Translations under genes and position numbers: made by a program
Shown here: in pieces, positions 16,759 to 27,240 of the stretch
How the letters are laid out: the number at the start of each line of letters is the position of its first letter
Position numbering within the stretch: the first letter of the stretch is position 1
The notes under the pieces: model-generated
Seen by the model: the letters and a program-made list of their open reading frames with translations, nothing else
Database searches by the model: none
Told to the model about the DNA's origin: nothing
Origin: an uncultured Roseibium sp.
GTDB lineage: Bacteria; Pseudomonadota; Alphaproteobacteria; Rhizobiales; Stappiaceae
Assembly: GCF_947499295.1 (NCBI RefSeq)
Contig: NZ_CANMNP010000017.1
Span: 1-64,000, forward strand
DNA: 64,000 nt
Reading direction: 5' to 3'

Positions 16759-17817
16759 ATGGGAGCGATCCAGCTCAACAAGGTCGAAAAGTGGTTCGGC
16801 AGTCTTCAGGTCATCAAGGGTATCGATCTGGATATCCAGGACGGTGAATTCGTGATTTTTGTCGGTCCGTCCGGCTGCGGTAAATCGACATTGCTGCGGT
16901 TGATCTCCGGACTGGAGGAAACCAGCCGGGGAGACATAGAGATTGACGGCAAGGACGTCACTGCGCTGCCTCCGTCCGGCCGTGGCCTGTCCATGGTGTT
17001 CCAGTCCTATGCGCTCTATCCGCATATGTCGGTGCGGGAGAACGTCGGTTTCGGTCTGAAAACGGCAGGACTGCCCAAGGACGAAATCGATAAAAAGGTC
17101 AATGCTGCGGCCGATGTGCTCAAGCTCGACGAATATCTTGATCGCCGGCCAAAGGCGCTTTCCGGTGGCCAGCGTCAGCGCGTTGCCATTGGCCGTGCCA
17201 TCGTGCGTGAACCGAGCGCGTTCCTCTTTGATGAACCGCTCTCCAACCTTGACGCAGCACTGCGGGTCGAAATGCGTTTCGAGGTCGCAAGGCTTCACAA
17301 GAGCCTCGGCACCACGATGATCTATGTGACGCATGATCAGGTCGAAGCCATGACGCTGGCGGACAAGATCGTTGTTTTGCAAGCCGGACGTATCGAACAG
17401 GTGGGTTCGCCGCGCGAACTTTATGAACGCCCGGACAATCTGTTCGTGGCCCAGTTTATCGGCTCGCCGAAAATGAATGTGCTGCCATGTTCAGTCGAAG
17501 GAGATCAGTTCTCGCTTCAAGGCCACGGAGGGGGACACTACCCGCATCAGGGCAAGCCCCAGAGACCTGTCAAACTTGGCATCCGCCCGGAACATATGAG
17601 CATCGTTGCGACCGATGAAGGGCACTGCACAGGTACGGTTGAAGTTGCTGAATATCTCGGTGCCGACACCTTCCTCTATGTGGCGCTTGACGGGCTTGAG
17701 ACTGTTCTGGTGCGGATCAGTGGAAGCGATCAGGTGGAAGAAGGCTCCCGTGTCGGCCTTCGTTTCGATGAGAGCCGGATGCATTTTTTCGACAACAAGG
17801 ATCAGGCTGTTCGTTAA
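16759..17817 (+). CDS. Sugar ABC transporter ATP-binding protein (UgpC/MalK type)
   Basis: A 352-residue ATPase that powers the importer. Walker A is GPSGCGKST at about 37-45, the Q-loop reads [13 protein letters not shown], the signature is LSGGQRQRV, Walker B is [10 protein letters not shown], and the H-loop is YVTHDQVEA. Residues 240 onward form the MalK-like OB-fold regulatory domain ([11 protein letters not shown]). It is the last gene of the LacI-controlled operon, 18 bases after the glycosidase. All motifs are consensus, so a homodimer with two active sites is expected. Confidence 0.94.
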   Translation: MGAIQLNKVEKWFGSLQVIKGIDLDIQDGEFVIFVGPSGCGKSTLLRLISGLEETSRGDIEIDGKDVTALPPSGRGLSMVFQSYALYPHMSVRENVGFGLKTAGLPKDEIDKKVNAAADVLKLDEYLDRRPKALSGGQRQRVAIGRAIVREPSAFLFDEPLSNLDAALRVEMRFEVARLHKSLGTTMIYVTHDQVEAMTLADKIVVLQAGRIEQVGSPRELYERPDNLFVAQFIGSPKMNVLPCSVEGDQFSLQGHGGGHYPHQGKPQRPVKLGIRPEHMSIVATDEGHCTGTVEVAEYLGADTFLYVALDGLETVLVRISGSDQVEEGSRVGLRFDESRMHFFDNKDQAVR

Positions 17818-17883
17818 CTCGATCAGCTTCGGCGAGGCCTGTGACACTGCTTGAGGATTGAGGCTGTCGGTAGAGCCGGAGTT

Positions 17884-19326
17884 TCAGTTCCTGCACAGGA
17901 TCTGAACCGTGTAGCGGGCAGCTTCCTGGTCTATTGCGGTCGGGGTCATGATGCTGGTCATGGTGTTGTAAGACGGCGCAAGGCCAAGGTTTTCCATGAA
18001 CTCGGCCATCAAGCGGCCGCGAATGGCGAAATTGATATTTTCCGGAAGGTCGCCTGCGACCCTGAGAGTCTTCAACTTGTCTAGCCGTGAGAGCACGGTT
18101 CCGATGACGGATCCCGTCCGATCGAGAACCGGTCCGCCGGAGTTCCCCGGCTGTACGGGCGCGGACACCATGAAGTGGCGGATGTCGCCCTGAACACCGG
18201 CAAGCGAAGAGACGATGCCGTAGGTGAAGTTCAAATTGTTGTCCAGGATCTGCGCGAACGGATACCCCAGAACAAACACCTCCTCGCCACGAACGATAGG
18301 CTGCCTGGCCCGGAACTGAGCAAAGTGGTCGGCTTTTTTGCTGTCGAGCTGAATGATTGCAAGGTCATTGGTCGTGTCGGAAGCAACCATTGCTGCTGCG
18401 CCGTATCCTGCGACCTCAAGATTGTCGCAGTTGCCGACGACATGGGCATTTGTTCCCACGTGCCCATCGGGCGAGATAAAAAAGCCCGAACCGGTCGACG
18501 AACCGGTTTCGCCTGTTGTCGCAGTTTTGTTTCCAGCTGCCAGTTCACCCAACCGTTTTTCGGCATCCGGTGCGTTGTCAATGGCAGGAGCTGAAGTCAC
18601 CGCATCCATCCGGCCAGTCGCCGAGCGGTCGTAGAAAGTCAGGCTATTGGACATTGCAACGGCGACCCGATCCATGAACACCGCATGTTTGGGCTGCCAG
18701 AAAAGCGAGAAGCCGCGGCTGTCCGCACCGGTTCTCATCATGCGTAGGTAAAAGTCGCGCCCGTTTTGGGTGCCCGACACGACAAAGAAGTCATTGCGGA
18801 ACTGCTTGCTTTCAATCTCCCTGCCATCGTCTGTCGAGGTCAGGCGCCGATAGAGGGCTTCATAGTCGGATTTTTGACCGTCAACGCGCAGCGTCTCCAA
18901 TTCGATGCTGTCGTCAAAAGCGCGCCAGAGGTGACCGCGCTCGGATTTCTTGGGAGGCCCGAACAAACTGGCGGGAATGCCGAGTGTGATACCAGCGGTC
19001 GGATCGTTCCGGGTTCTGAAGCCGACGCGTTTGACCAGATCCAGTCCATCCCGGTGAAGAATTTGTAGTTCCTCGGTGTCCAGGACCCCGTCCCGGCGAA
19101 ATTCCCGGTTTCTTTGAAATTCCATAAGCGCGCCATAGGTCTTGGGGCCAAAGGCACCGTCGACAATGGCCGCGTAGTCTCCAGTAAAAACCAACAGGAA
19201 CTGCAGGCGAATGCGCTCGTTTCGACTGAGGGAATTAAACCAGTCTTTCGACTGATCATAGTCGGCCTGTACGTTGCCGATAGATAAAACGAGAAAGGCA
19301 ATTGCACAGATCAATGCACGCATCAT
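17884..19326 (-). CDS. Exported trypsin-like serine protease with N-terminal binding domain
   Basis: A 480-residue protein with a signal peptide (residues 1-21, hydrophobic, ending VQA). Residues about 25-90 resemble a peptidoglycan-binding-1 fold (VDGAFGPKTYGALMEFQRN is its hallmark). The protease domain begins near 275 and has the complete triad: H295 in GTNAHVVGNC, D321 in NDLAIIQL, S396 in QPGNSGGPV. No PDZ domain follows, unlike DegP. It probably acts in the periplasm, possibly anchored to the cell wall. It is transcribed towards the ABC ATPase gene and separated by 132 bases from the transglutaminase gene upstream, so co-transcription with that cluster is possible but not shown. Confidence 0.88.
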   Translation of the reverse strand: MMRALICAIAFLVLSIGNVQADYDQSKDWFNSLSRNERIRLQFLLVFTGDYAAIVDGAFGPKTYGALMEFQRNREFRRDGVLDTEELQILHRDGLDLVKRVGFRTRNDPTAGITLGIPASLFGPPKKSERGHLWRAFDDSIELETLRVDGQKSDYEALYRRLTSTDDGREIESKQFRNDFFVVSGTQNGRDFYLRMMRTGADSRGFSLFWQPKHAVFMDRVAVAMSNSLTFYDRSATGRMDAVTSAPAIDNAPDAEKRLGELAAGNKTATTGETGSSTGSGFFISPDGHVGTNAHVVGNCDNLEVAGYGAAAMVASDTTNDLAIIQLDSKKADHFAQFRARQPIVRGEEVFVLGYPFAQILDNNLNFTYGIVSSLAGVQGDIRHFMVSAPVQPGNSGGPVLDRTGSVIGTVLSRLDKLKTLRVAGDLPENINFAIRGRLMAEFMENLGLAPSYNTMTSIMTPTAIDQEAARYTVQILCRN

Positions 19327-19458
19327 GCAGCTCCCGGCCCAATGGTCGCTGAACAGACTTTATCAAAACCCGTGACATTGGAACAGGCGCCAGGCGCTCT
19401 TTGGGGGATATCTTTCGATTATCGCGCTGTGTTTACTCCGGCTTCATGTTTTGAAGTT

Positions 19459-20346
19459 TCAGCGCGGGATGACATCCACCTTGTGATCGGTCGTTTGCGA
19501 CCCGGCTGTACGCAGCACACCCTTGACCGGCGCGGCATCACCGTAGTCGCGTCCTCTGGCGACAACGATATGATCCTGACCCACACGTGTTGCATTGGTG
19601 GGATCGTACTCGATCCAGCCGACCTCAATTCCGCACCATGCCCGCACCCATGCATGCATCGCATCAGCGCCTTCAAGGCGGGGCTGGCCTTCCGGCGGGA
19701 TCGTTCTCAAAAACCCGCTGACATATCCTGCCGGAATGCCGATGCTCCTGAGGCAGGCGATCATGATATGTGAATAGTCCTGGCAAACACCGTGCCGACG
19801 CTCGAAGGCTTCAAGAGCCGGAGTGTCCACGGTGGTCGCGTCCGCATCGAAGCGCATTTCCCTGTGCAATGCTTTGCCAATGGCTTCAACCGCAGCAATT
19901 GCGCTCATGTTCGGGTTCGCATGCGCTTCAGCATAAGCCGCAAAGACCGGATCCAGCGGCAATCGCGGAGAGGTTGACGTGAAATGTACAGGGGCCTCTG
20001 GTTGGAGAGACTGAATCGCCACCAGTTCTCTGTCGAGATTGTATAGTGGTGGAGAGATATCAAATTGCTCGGCAAAGGCGGTGCGGTCGATCCGCGCCCT
20101 GAGCTTGAAGGTCAGTTCGCTATGGGTCTTGCGGTAAGCCACGTCGGTGACCGCATTGCCGTAGAAGTCGGTGCGATCGTGACGCTCCGTGGGACCTGGG
20201 GCCAATTGAATCTGGCCGGAGATCAGTCTTTGTTCGCCGGGGATCGTCGCGGGCATCAAGCGCAGCGCATGACGACCCGAATTTGCCGGACTGGCGTAGT
20301 CATAAGTGATTTCCAGGGCGACATCGTAGAGCACGCTTGACCTCAC
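19459..20346 (-). CDS. Transglutaminase-like cysteine peptidase/ligase
   Basis: A 295-residue transglutaminase-core protein with the N-terminal beta-sandwich (DVALEITYDYASPANSGRHALRL) common in bacterial members. The catalytic triad is complete: C188 in RRHGVCQDYSH, H231 in AMHAWVRAW and D248 in YDPTN. No signal peptide is visible, so it acts in the cytoplasm. It is the last gene of a three-gene minus-strand set with an ATP-grasp/alpha-E fusion and a transglutaminase/DUF2126 protein, a combination conserved in many bacteria and predicted by comparative genomics to make and process peptide-like bonds. The product is unknown. Confidence 0.88.
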   Translation of the reverse strand: MRSSVLYDVALEITYDYASPANSGRHALRLMPATIPGEQRLISGQIQLAPGPTERHDRTDFYGNAVTDVAYRKTHSELTFKLRARIDRTAFAEQFDISPPLYNLDRELVAIQSLQPEAPVHFTSTSPRLPLDPVFAAYAEAHANPNMSAIAAVEAIGKALHREMRFDADATTVDTPALEAFERRHGVCQDYSHIMIACLRSIGIPAGYVSGFLRTIPPEGQPRLEGADAMHAWVRAWCGIEVGWIEYDPTNATRVGQDHIVVARGRDYGDAAPVKGVLRTAGSQTTDHKVDVIPR

Positions 20347-20376
20347 TTGGAAGGAGTTTTGTGCAATGCCCCGATG

Positions 20377-22782
20377 CTAACGGATATAGGCATCAGTCAG
20401 TTCCACGGAGAGGTAAGAAATCTGGTCACGCAGCTCGCTAAGCACTGCCGGATTTAGCGTTTCGGGCGTCGCAATGGCAAGACTGGTGTGAATCTGCAGT
20501 ACCGAGCGGGCAAGATCGGACAGGTGCCCGTGCTCCGTCTCGCCAGGCAGGTCGTCTATGTGGTCTTTTATGTCCGTAAGTTGATAAAGCACCGCTCTCG
20601 GGTTCTTCCCGTCCATCGCCAAAAGATCCAGCACCGTCGCCTTGCTGAGCGACACCGCGTAGCGGCGGCTCATCGACATTGCGCTGTCGCCGACCTCCAA
20701 CAGCAGTTCCAATGAGCCTTCCGGAGCATCCGGTTCGGTGAAAACGGACAGGAGGTCCGTCATCCGATGAGCGCGTTCAAGTGCCCTGCCTATGCTCAGG
20801 AACCTCCAACCCGTGAAGCGGTACATATTTTCATGGACGAGGCCGGAAAATCCGGTGATCTTTCGCAGAAGCAGACCCATAGCGCGTGGGATATCGCTAT
20901 TGTGGCGCATCGCGCGCTTGGCACCGTTTGCGGTTTGGGACAGATCGTTCAAGGCGAGCCATCCATCGACCGAGAAACGGTCGCGGACCTTGCCGGCACT
21001 TGAGACGGCCGATTGCAGCATTGCGATCAGCGCGTCTGGTACCGGATCTTCAGATGCAACGCCTATTTTTTTCAGATAGTCCGCTGTCTGGGAGACCAGT
21101 GGGGCATCGGGATCGGCCGTTTCCATCAATCGCGCATGATAGGCACGCAGAAGGCGGACCGCACCTTCAGCCCGTTCCACATAACGGCCCAACCAGAACA
21201 GATTGTCGGCCGCCCGCGATGGCAACGCCCCTGGTTGAGATTTGAAATAGGGTGATTCAGTCTGGTGCAGCAAAGTGTCTTTCGCAGGCTTTTTGCCGCC
21301 AACGATCCAGACATCCGCCGTTGAGCCGCCGGCTTGCATGGCAATCGCGCTGGCATCTTCCGTCCGGCCTATGCGGGCAAAGCCTCCGCTCATGACCTCC
21401 CAGCCCTTCGCGGTTCTTGCCAGAAAAACGCGCAGGCTCATCGGCCTGGGTACAAGTTGCTCTTCGAAGTAGGCAGGGGTCGTGGAAAGCGTGACGGCTT
21501 CCTGGGCAATCAGCGTGTCGCTCTTATTGTCGATCCAGGTCTCGAGCATTCCCTGGTGGAACTTGTGGAAGTCTTTGCCGATAAAATCGGTCTGCGCAGA
21601 CGCAAAGGGCAGAGCCGTTGAAAGTGCTGGGCTGAACATCATACTGTCAGCATGCTCTTTCACATAAGAGCGTGTCGCCGCTTCGCCGCACCACCAGGTC
21701 GCGACATTCGGCAGTTTCAGGGTCTCGCCCAGTAGGTGCTTGCTGACACGCGGCAAAAAAGCGAGCAGAGCCCTGGTTTCCAAAATGCCTGTGCCGAGTG
21801 CATTGACCATTGTGACGGAGCCGCGACGGACGGCTTCGACCAGACCTGGTGTTCCGATATGGGAGTTTTCGTTCAGCTCCATCGGATCGGACCAGGCCGC
21901 GTCCAATCTGCGCCAAAGAACACTAACCGGTCTGAGACCCGCGACGGTTCTTACCATCAGGCGTTCGTTTTCAACCGTGAGATCTTCGCCTTCCAACAGC
22001 ATGAAACCGAGGTATCTGGCAATATAGGCATGTTCGAAATACGTATCGTTCAATGGGCCCGGCGTAAGGATCGAAACCCGACTGTCGCTTTCATCGCGCA
22101 AGTCCACCAAATGGTCTCTGAACCGCCTGAAAAAGCCTGCCAGTCGATGGACGTTGGCCTTGGCAAAGAATTCGTTGAATACCCTGCCGGTCGCGACACG
22201 ATTTTCCAGCGCGAATCCGGCTCCTGAGGGGGCCTGCGCACGATCGGATAGTACCCACCAGGTGCCGTCCGGACCGCGCCCGATTTCAAAGGATAGAAAA
22301 TGCAGGAAGTGTCCCGAGCTGGGCTTGATCCCGACAAGAGGGCGCTGCCATTCCGGGCTTTTGGCAATAAGATTGGCGGGCAGGAAGCCTTCGCTGACAA
22401 GTCGGTTATCGCCATAGAGATCTGCGACCACCTGCTCCAGGAGTTCCGCCCGCTGCACGAGGCCTTCGGCAATCACTTGCCAATCGTCTTCGCTTATGAC
22501 GACAGGAATATGGCTGAGCGGCCATTCCCGCTCATTGGCGCCTTCCTGGCCGTATTGACGGAAATAGACCCCGGCATCATTCAGATACTGGTTACCCCTG
22601 GCAAAGCGGTCGCTGATCTCTTCCGATGTGAGCGAAGACAGATGGTTTAAGAAGGGCCGCCAGACGGGACGGACGTTTCCTTGAGGGTTCAAAAGCTCAT
22701 CCGAAACGCCCGGAAAGGGCCGGTATGCCTTCAACAAGGCATATCCAGGCGCTCCAATCTCTGCGTTTTCGTCAAGACTCAT
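20377..22782 (-). CDS. Circularly permuted ATP-grasp / alpha-E fusion protein
   Basis: An 801-residue fusion. Residues about 60-480 are the circularly permuted ATP-grasp type 2 domain, with FLSFEIGRGPDGTWWVLSDRAQAP (about 163-186), ILTPGPLNDTYFEHAYIARYLG and the late VPRPMSLRVFLARTA. Residues about 520-800 are the all-helical alpha-E domain beginning RAADNLFWLGRYVERAEGAVRL. In many genomes these are two neighbouring genes. ATP-grasp enzymes join a carboxylate to an amine with ATP; alpha-E has no known chemistry. It lies 30 bases before the small transglutaminase gene and after the DUF2126 gene, forming one probable operon. Confidence 0.9.
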   Translation of the reverse strand: MSLDENAEIGAPGYALLKAYRPFPGVSDELLNPQGNVRPVWRPFLNHLSSLTSEEISDRFARGNQYLNDAGVYFRQYGQEGANEREWPLSHIPVVISEDDWQVIAEGLVQRAELLEQVVADLYGDNRLVSEGFLPANLIAKSPEWQRPLVGIKPSSGHFLHFLSFEIGRGPDGTWWVLSDRAQAPSGAGFALENRVATGRVFNEFFAKANVHRLAGFFRRFRDHLVDLRDESDSRVSILTPGPLNDTYFEHAYIARYLGFMLLEGEDLTVENERLMVRTVAGLRPVSVLWRRLDAAWSDPMELNENSHIGTPGLVEAVRRGSVTMVNALGTGILETRALLAFLPRVSKHLLGETLKLPNVATWWCGEAATRSYVKEHADSMMFSPALSTALPFASAQTDFIGKDFHKFHQGMLETWIDNKSDTLIAQEAVTLSTTPAYFEEQLVPRPMSLRVFLARTAKGWEVMSGGFARIGRTEDASAIAMQAGGSTADVWIVGGKKPAKDTLLHQTESPYFKSQPGALPSRAADNLFWLGRYVERAEGAVRLLRAYHARLMETADPDAPLVSQTADYLKKIGVASEDPVPDALIAMLQSAVSSAGKVRDRFSVDGWLALNDLSQTANGAKRAMRHNSDIPRAMGLLLRKITGFSGLVHENMYRFTGWRFLSIGRALERAHRMTDLLSVFTEPDAPEGSLELLLEVGDSAMSMSRRYAVSLSKATVLDLLAMDGKNPRAVLYQLTDIKDHIDDLPGETEHGHLSDLARSVLQIHTSLAIATPETLNPAVLSELRDQISYLSVELTDAYIR

Positions 22783-22870
22783 CTACGTGTTCCTGAGCCG
22801 AAGCCGACATTCGGCCCGCTGACATAACCCTATCCGTATTCAAGCACTTTTCGATGAACGCGGATCGCCC

Positions 22871-25800
22871 TTATACATTTTGAGGCCTGCGCAGGTCTAG
22901 GGTCAACGGAAACTCCGGATGTGGATGCTCGACTGTTGGCACATACAGACCTGGTGTGTGGCCATGAGCTTCGAAGCGGGACAGCCGTCTCGCCTCGGCC
23001 TCGTTGCCGTTGACCGGGAACGTATCGTAGTTGCGCCCGCCTGGATGTGCGACGTGATAAACGCAGCCGCCCAGAGCGCGTCCGCTCCAGGTATCGAAGA
23101 TGTCGAATGTCAGGGGCGCATCAACGGGATGCACCGGATGCAGGGCCATGGAAGGCTGCCAGGCCTTGTAGCGTACACCTGCGACGGAAACGCCATTCGT
23201 TTCCGTTTTTTGCAGCGGCATCATCCGGCGATTGCATGTCACGGTGTAACGGTCCGGGTCACTGGTCGTCAACTTGACCTGCAGACGCTCGGTCGAACTG
23301 TCAGTGTATCTGACTGTCCCGCCAATCGCGCCTGTCTCGCCGAGCACGTGCCAGGGTTCCAGGGCCTGTCTTAACTCAAGATGCACGCCTTCCACCTCGA
23401 TTTCACCACAGAATGGAAAGCGGAATTCAGCCTGTGCCTCGAACCATTCGGGCCGCATCGGAAATCCGTGATGTTCCAGGTCCTTCAGGACTTCAAGGAA
23501 ATCAGTCCAGACATAGTGCGGCAGCATGAACCGATCGTGCAGAGCTGTTCCCCAACGGGTCAGATTGCCTGACAAGGGATGCTGCCAGAGGCGGGCTATC
23601 AGGGCGCGCAGAAGCAACTGCTGCGCAAGGCTCATTCGCGGGTCGGGCGGCATTTCGAACCCGCGAAACTCCACCAGTCCAAGACGTCCGGTCGGACCAT
23701 CCGGCGAATAGAGTTTGTCGATGCATATCTCGGCTCTGTGCGTGTTGCCGGTGACGTCGACAAGAAGGTTTCGCAACAACCTGTCAACCAGCCATGGGAA
23801 AGGTGCGGCACCCTCGTCCGGGCTGTGGATCTGTGACAGGGCCACTTCCAGTTCATACAAGCCGTCGTGACGAGCTTCGTCGACCCGGGGTGCCTGCGAA
23901 GTCGGGCCGATGAACAGGCCGGAAAACAAATAAGACAGGCTCGGCCGTCTTTGCCAGTGCAAGATCAGGCTGCGCAGCAGATCCGGGCGCCTCAGGAAAG
24001 GGCTGTCCAGCGGCGTTGCGCCGCCGACAACAACGTGATTGCCTCCACCGGTGCCGGTGTGTTTGCCGTCGATCATGAATTTTTCAGCGCCAAGGCGAGA
24101 CTGGCGGGCGTCATCATAAACGCCTTCGGTTATGGCGACGCAGTCCTTCCAGCTCGTGGCCGGATGAATATTCACTTCCACGACGCCCGGGTCTGGGGCA
24201 ACGCGGATGACATTCATGCGGGGGTCGGTTGGAGGGGGGTAGCCCTCGATGTGAACTGGCAAATTCATGTCGCTAGCCGCAGTTTCCGCCGCCGAGACAA
24301 GTTCCAGGTAGTCCTCAAGACGTTCGACCGGTGGCATGAAGACGCAGAGCCTGCCGTCGCGCGGCTCTACCGACAGTGCCGTCCGCACGGCGGCCTCGCC
24401 CAACTCGTCATTTGTCAGTTGCTGCTCGCGACGGTCCTGCTGTGCACCACCTGCCGTGAAATGCGCAACCCCCTGAGGTCTGTCACCCCGCTTTCCGACA
24501 GGAAAGTCGGGCAAGGGCTCCCGTGGCAACGTCGGGTCCATGATGTTTGTGTACGGATATTGGGCCGGGGGAACATGAGGCAGGGATTCAAGTGGAATTC
24601 GATACCCGACCGGACTGTCACCCGGAACGAGGAACAGGGCGTCACGCCTGAGGTTCCAGCGTTCTGAGCGCCACCCGTTCCCTGCCGCTTTCGATTGCCA
24701 GCGCTGTACGGGAAGAACGTAACCGGACGGCGTTGCCAGGCCTCGGTCAAACACGCGCGCGATGCGATGGCGCGCCTCTGCGTCTTCCAGTTCCGAGTTG
24801 TCCGTGGTGACATTTACGGGAAGGCCAGCTTCCTTGACCAGCCAGACAGCCGGGTCTTCAAATGCGGGAACAACATAGCTGGGTTCGATTTCCAGACTTT
24901 CCGCAATCCGCTGCATCAATGCTTCAGCTTTTCCCGCATCTGCGCCGGTCTCCTGACCTTCGTCGGCGATCAGCTCAGGGTTATGCCAGATCGGCTTCTC
25001 GTCTCGCCGCCAGTAGAGGGAAAACGTCCAGCGGGGGAGCGTTTCACCCGGGTACCATTTGCCCTGTCCGTAGTGAAGAAATCCGCCCGGGGCAAACCGT
25101 TCGCGCAGGCGGCGGATCAGAACATCAGCCCGGTCGCGTTTGGCCGGACCGACCGCGTCCGTGTTCCATTCGTCGGATTCAAAATCGTCGATTGAGACAA
25201 ATGTGGGTTCGCCGCCCATTGTCAGGCGAACGTCCTCCTGTTTGAGGATACGATCGACATCTTCTCCCAGAGTGTTGAGGGCGTTCCAGGCTTCGTCTGA
25301 AAAGGGTTTTGTAATGCGCGGATGTTCGGCAACCCGCGCGATCTTCATGTCGAAGGCAAAGTCGACATTCGCATCGCTGGCCATGCCGACGATCGGCGCT
25401 GCATTCGTATAGTGTGGCGTTGCAGCAAGCGGGATGTGGCTTTCGCCTGTCAAAAGCCCGGATGTCGGGTCCAGTCCGATCCAGCCGGCACCGGGCAGGT
25501 AGACTTCAGTCCAGGCGTGAAGGTCGGTGAAATCATGATCCGTTCCCGATGGCCCGTCGAGGGCCTCCAGATCCGGCTTCAACTGAATGAGATATCCTGA
25601 AACAAAGCGGGCGGCAAAGCCAAGGTGGCGCAAGGTCTGAACCAGAAGCCAACTTGAATCCCGGCATGAGCCCGTACCTTTGTTGAATGTCTCTTCAGGT
25701 GTTTGAACGCCCGGTTCCATTCGGATGACATATCCGACCTCTTCTGAAACCCGCGCGTTCAGCCCGACGACAAAATCGACCGTGCGTTCTTTTTCTCTCG

Positions 25801-26203
25801 GTATGGACGCCAAGAATTCCGCCAAACGCGGACCTGCCGGATCGGGGCGCGTGTAGATCAGGAGATCTTCGCGAAGCTCTTCGGGATAGTCGAACGGCCA
25901 TTCCTCCGCACGTTCTTCAACGAAGAAATCAAAAGGATTGTAGACGGTCATGTCCGCGACAAGGTCCACCTCAATCTTGAATTCACGAACGGGCTCGGGA
26001 AACACAAATCGGGCTAGCCAGTTGCCGTAGGGATCTTGCTGATGATTGACGAAATGATCGGCTGGGGAAACTTTCAGCGAATGAGAAAGCACCCTGGTAC
26101 GGCTGTGAGGAGCAGGTCTTAGGCGAATGATCTGAGGGCTCAACGTGACCGGACGGTCATATCGGTAATGGGTAAGATGATAAATGCTTGCTTTGATTGA
26201 CAT
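22871..26203 (-). CDS. Transglutaminase / DUF2126 fusion protein
   Basis: A 1110-residue protein, the largest in the window. Residues 1-290 are an N-terminal transglutaminase module with a complete triad: C180 in [11 protein letters not shown]229 in [10 protein letters not shown] and D245 in GLDPTSG. From about 300 to the end it is DUF2126, including [16 protein letters not shown] and [14 protein letters not shown], which resemble an amidoligase or glutamine-synthetase-like ATP site. It starts at ATG on the minus strand and is the first gene of the three-gene cluster. Together these proteins are predicted to synthesise, trim or transfer a peptide-like tag or metabolite. No experimental function is known to me. 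Confidence 0.9.
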   Translation of the reverse strand: MSIKASIYHLTHYRYDRPVTLSPQIIRLRPAPHSRTRVLSHSLKVSPADHFVNHQQDPYGNWLARFVFPEPVREFKIEVDLVADMTVYNPFDFFVEERAEEWPFDYPEELREDLLIYTRPDPAGPRLAEFLASIPREKERTVDFVVGLNARVSEEVGYVIRMEPGVQTPEETFNKGTGSCRDSSWLLVQTLRHLGFAARFVSGYLIQLKPDLEALDGPSGTDHDFTDLHAWTEVYLPGAGWIGLDPTSGLLTGESHIPLAATPHYTNAAPIVGMASDANVDFAFDMKIARVAEHPRITKPFSDEAWNALNTLGEDVDRILKQEDVRLTMGGEPTFVSIDDFESDEWNTDAVGPAKRDRADVLIRRLRERFAPGGFLHYGQGKWYPGETLPRWTFSLYWRRDEKPIWHNPELIADEGQETGADAGKAEALMQRIAESLEIEPSYVVPAFEDPAVWLVKEAGLPVNVTTDNSELEDAEARHRIARVFDRGLATPSGYVLPVQRWQSKAAGNGWRSERWNLRRDALFLVPGDSPVGYRIPLESLPHVPPAQYPYTNIMDPTLPREPLPDFPVGKRGDRPQGVAHFTAGGAQQDRREQQLTNDELGEAAVRTALSVEPRDGRLCVFMPPVERLEDYLELVSAAETAASDMNLPVHIEGYPPPTDPRMNVIRVAPDPGVVEVNIHPATSWKDCVAITEGVYDDARQSRLGAEKFMIDGKHTGTGGGNHVVVGGATPLDSPFLRRPDLLRSLILHWQRRPSLSYLFSGLFIGPTSQAPRVDEARHDGLYELEVALSQIHSPDEGAAPFPWLVDRLLRNLLVDVTGNTHRAEICIDKLYSPDGPTGRLGLVEFRGFEMPPDPRMSLAQQLLLRALIARLWQHPLSGNLTRWGTALHDRFMLPHYVWTDFLEVLKDLEHHGFPMRPEWFEAQAEFRFPFCGEIEVEGVHLELRQALEPWHVLGETGAIGGTVRYTDSSTERLQVKLTTSDPDRYTVTCNRRMMPLQKTETNGVSVAGVRYKAWQPSMALHPVHPVDAPLTFDIFDTWSGRALGGCVYHVAHPGGRNYDTFPVNGNEAEARRLSRFEAHGHTPGLYVPTVEHPHPEFPLTLDLRRPQNV

Positions 26204-26331
26204 GAACGGACCCTGGTCAGGACGAGCTTGTAGGTCGCGCTAGCGTTTCACAGTTCTGCGCCCCGTACCACGTCAAACTGTAGGCAGATAAAAGTGTTGC
26301 CACCTGACCATGGGTGTCCGGCCGATTACGA

Positions 26332-27240
26332 TCAGCTGTCTGAATCAGATCCTTTGCCACTCAGATTGCGCGGGTCGAGCCATAGCGATTTGTCATCGAG
26401 CGGGGTCAATGGGCTGAGGTTCGGATTGGCGATTGAAAAAATCTTCCTGCTTTCCAGTTTTGCCAGCGCAATATCGTTTCCGTGAAAATCCAGAAAGTGC
26501 TTGTCGAAACTACCGTCCGAGATCATCTGTCTCAGTCCCGCTTCGATCTGTTGAGCGAGCTCGGGATGTTTGGGGCTGACAAAAAAGTAGGTTGGCAAGG
26601 GAATGAACAGACAGAGCGTTTCTTCAATGACCAGGTTGGGGTTGGTCTTGCTGAAGACCTGTTGTTCCTGAAAAATTTCATTGAGTCCGCGGCCGAATGT
26701 CGTGAAGCGCTGGAGTTTCAGCATATCGAAGAGTGTCTTGTATTCGGGTGCCGTGACAACCTGAAAACCTGCGTCTTCCATGACCCGGCGTGTTGACCAC
26801 TGCGTGCCCGAACCTGTCGGAAAAGCGCGAAGGTCTTCAAGTGTTTCAACCTGCGAGATCGCGGGTTGATCCTGTTTGTTGATGAGGAACAGCCGATGGC
26901 CTTGTATTCCCTTTCTTATGGGAATTCTGATTGTCAGAAGGTTTTCTTCCCAGCCCGGCTTCGGGGCCTCTGCAACAACGTGAATAATTTCGCCGTCGAT
27001 CAGCTCTGGCAGTAACCTGTCCCGGGAGAGCTCCGTGTCCATTTGTCGAACGCGAGCGGTTTGTCCGGCTTTCTCAAGGGACATTTCCAGGAGAATTTGA
27101 GCGTAGCGATATCGCTGATCGTCCTGACCGTAAGGCTTGATTGTAATAACTTCTGAAGTTCCTGCGTGAGCAAGGCCGAGCACACCGGAAACAAGTACCG
27201 CGATATTTGCGAGTGCAATTCTCAAATACGCAGTTCGCAT
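26332..27240 (-). CDS. Orphan periplasmic solute-binding protein (family 3-like)
   Basis: A 302-residue protein counted from the ATG at 27240, chosen because a good signal peptide follows at once (MRTAYLRIALANIAVLVSG, cleavage near AHA); the frame opens 12 codons earlier. The mature part shows the two-lobed binding-protein outline of the amino-acid-type class: YAQILLEMSLEKAG at the start, LEDLRAFPTGSGTQWSTRRVMEDAGF in the middle, and AGLRQMISDGSFDKHF near the end. No permease or ATPase is adjacent, so it may feed a distant transporter or act as a sensor. It lies 128 bases upstream of the DUF2126 gene on the same strand. Confidence 0.75.
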   Translation of the reverse strand: MRTAYLRIALANIAVLVSGVLGLAHAGTSEVITIKPYGQDDQRYRYAQILLEMSLEKAGQTARVRQMDTELSRDRLLPELIDGEIIHVVAEAPKPGWEENLLTIRIPIRKGIQGHRLFLINKQDQPAISQVETLEDLRAFPTGSGTQWSTRRVMEDAGFQVVTAPEYKTLFDMLKLQRFTTFGRGLNEIFQEQQVFSKTNPNLVIEETLCLFIPLPTYFFVSPKHPELAQQIEAGLRQMISDGSFDKHFLDFHGNDIALAKLESRKIFSIANPNLSPLTPLDDKSLWLDPRNLSGKGSDSDS

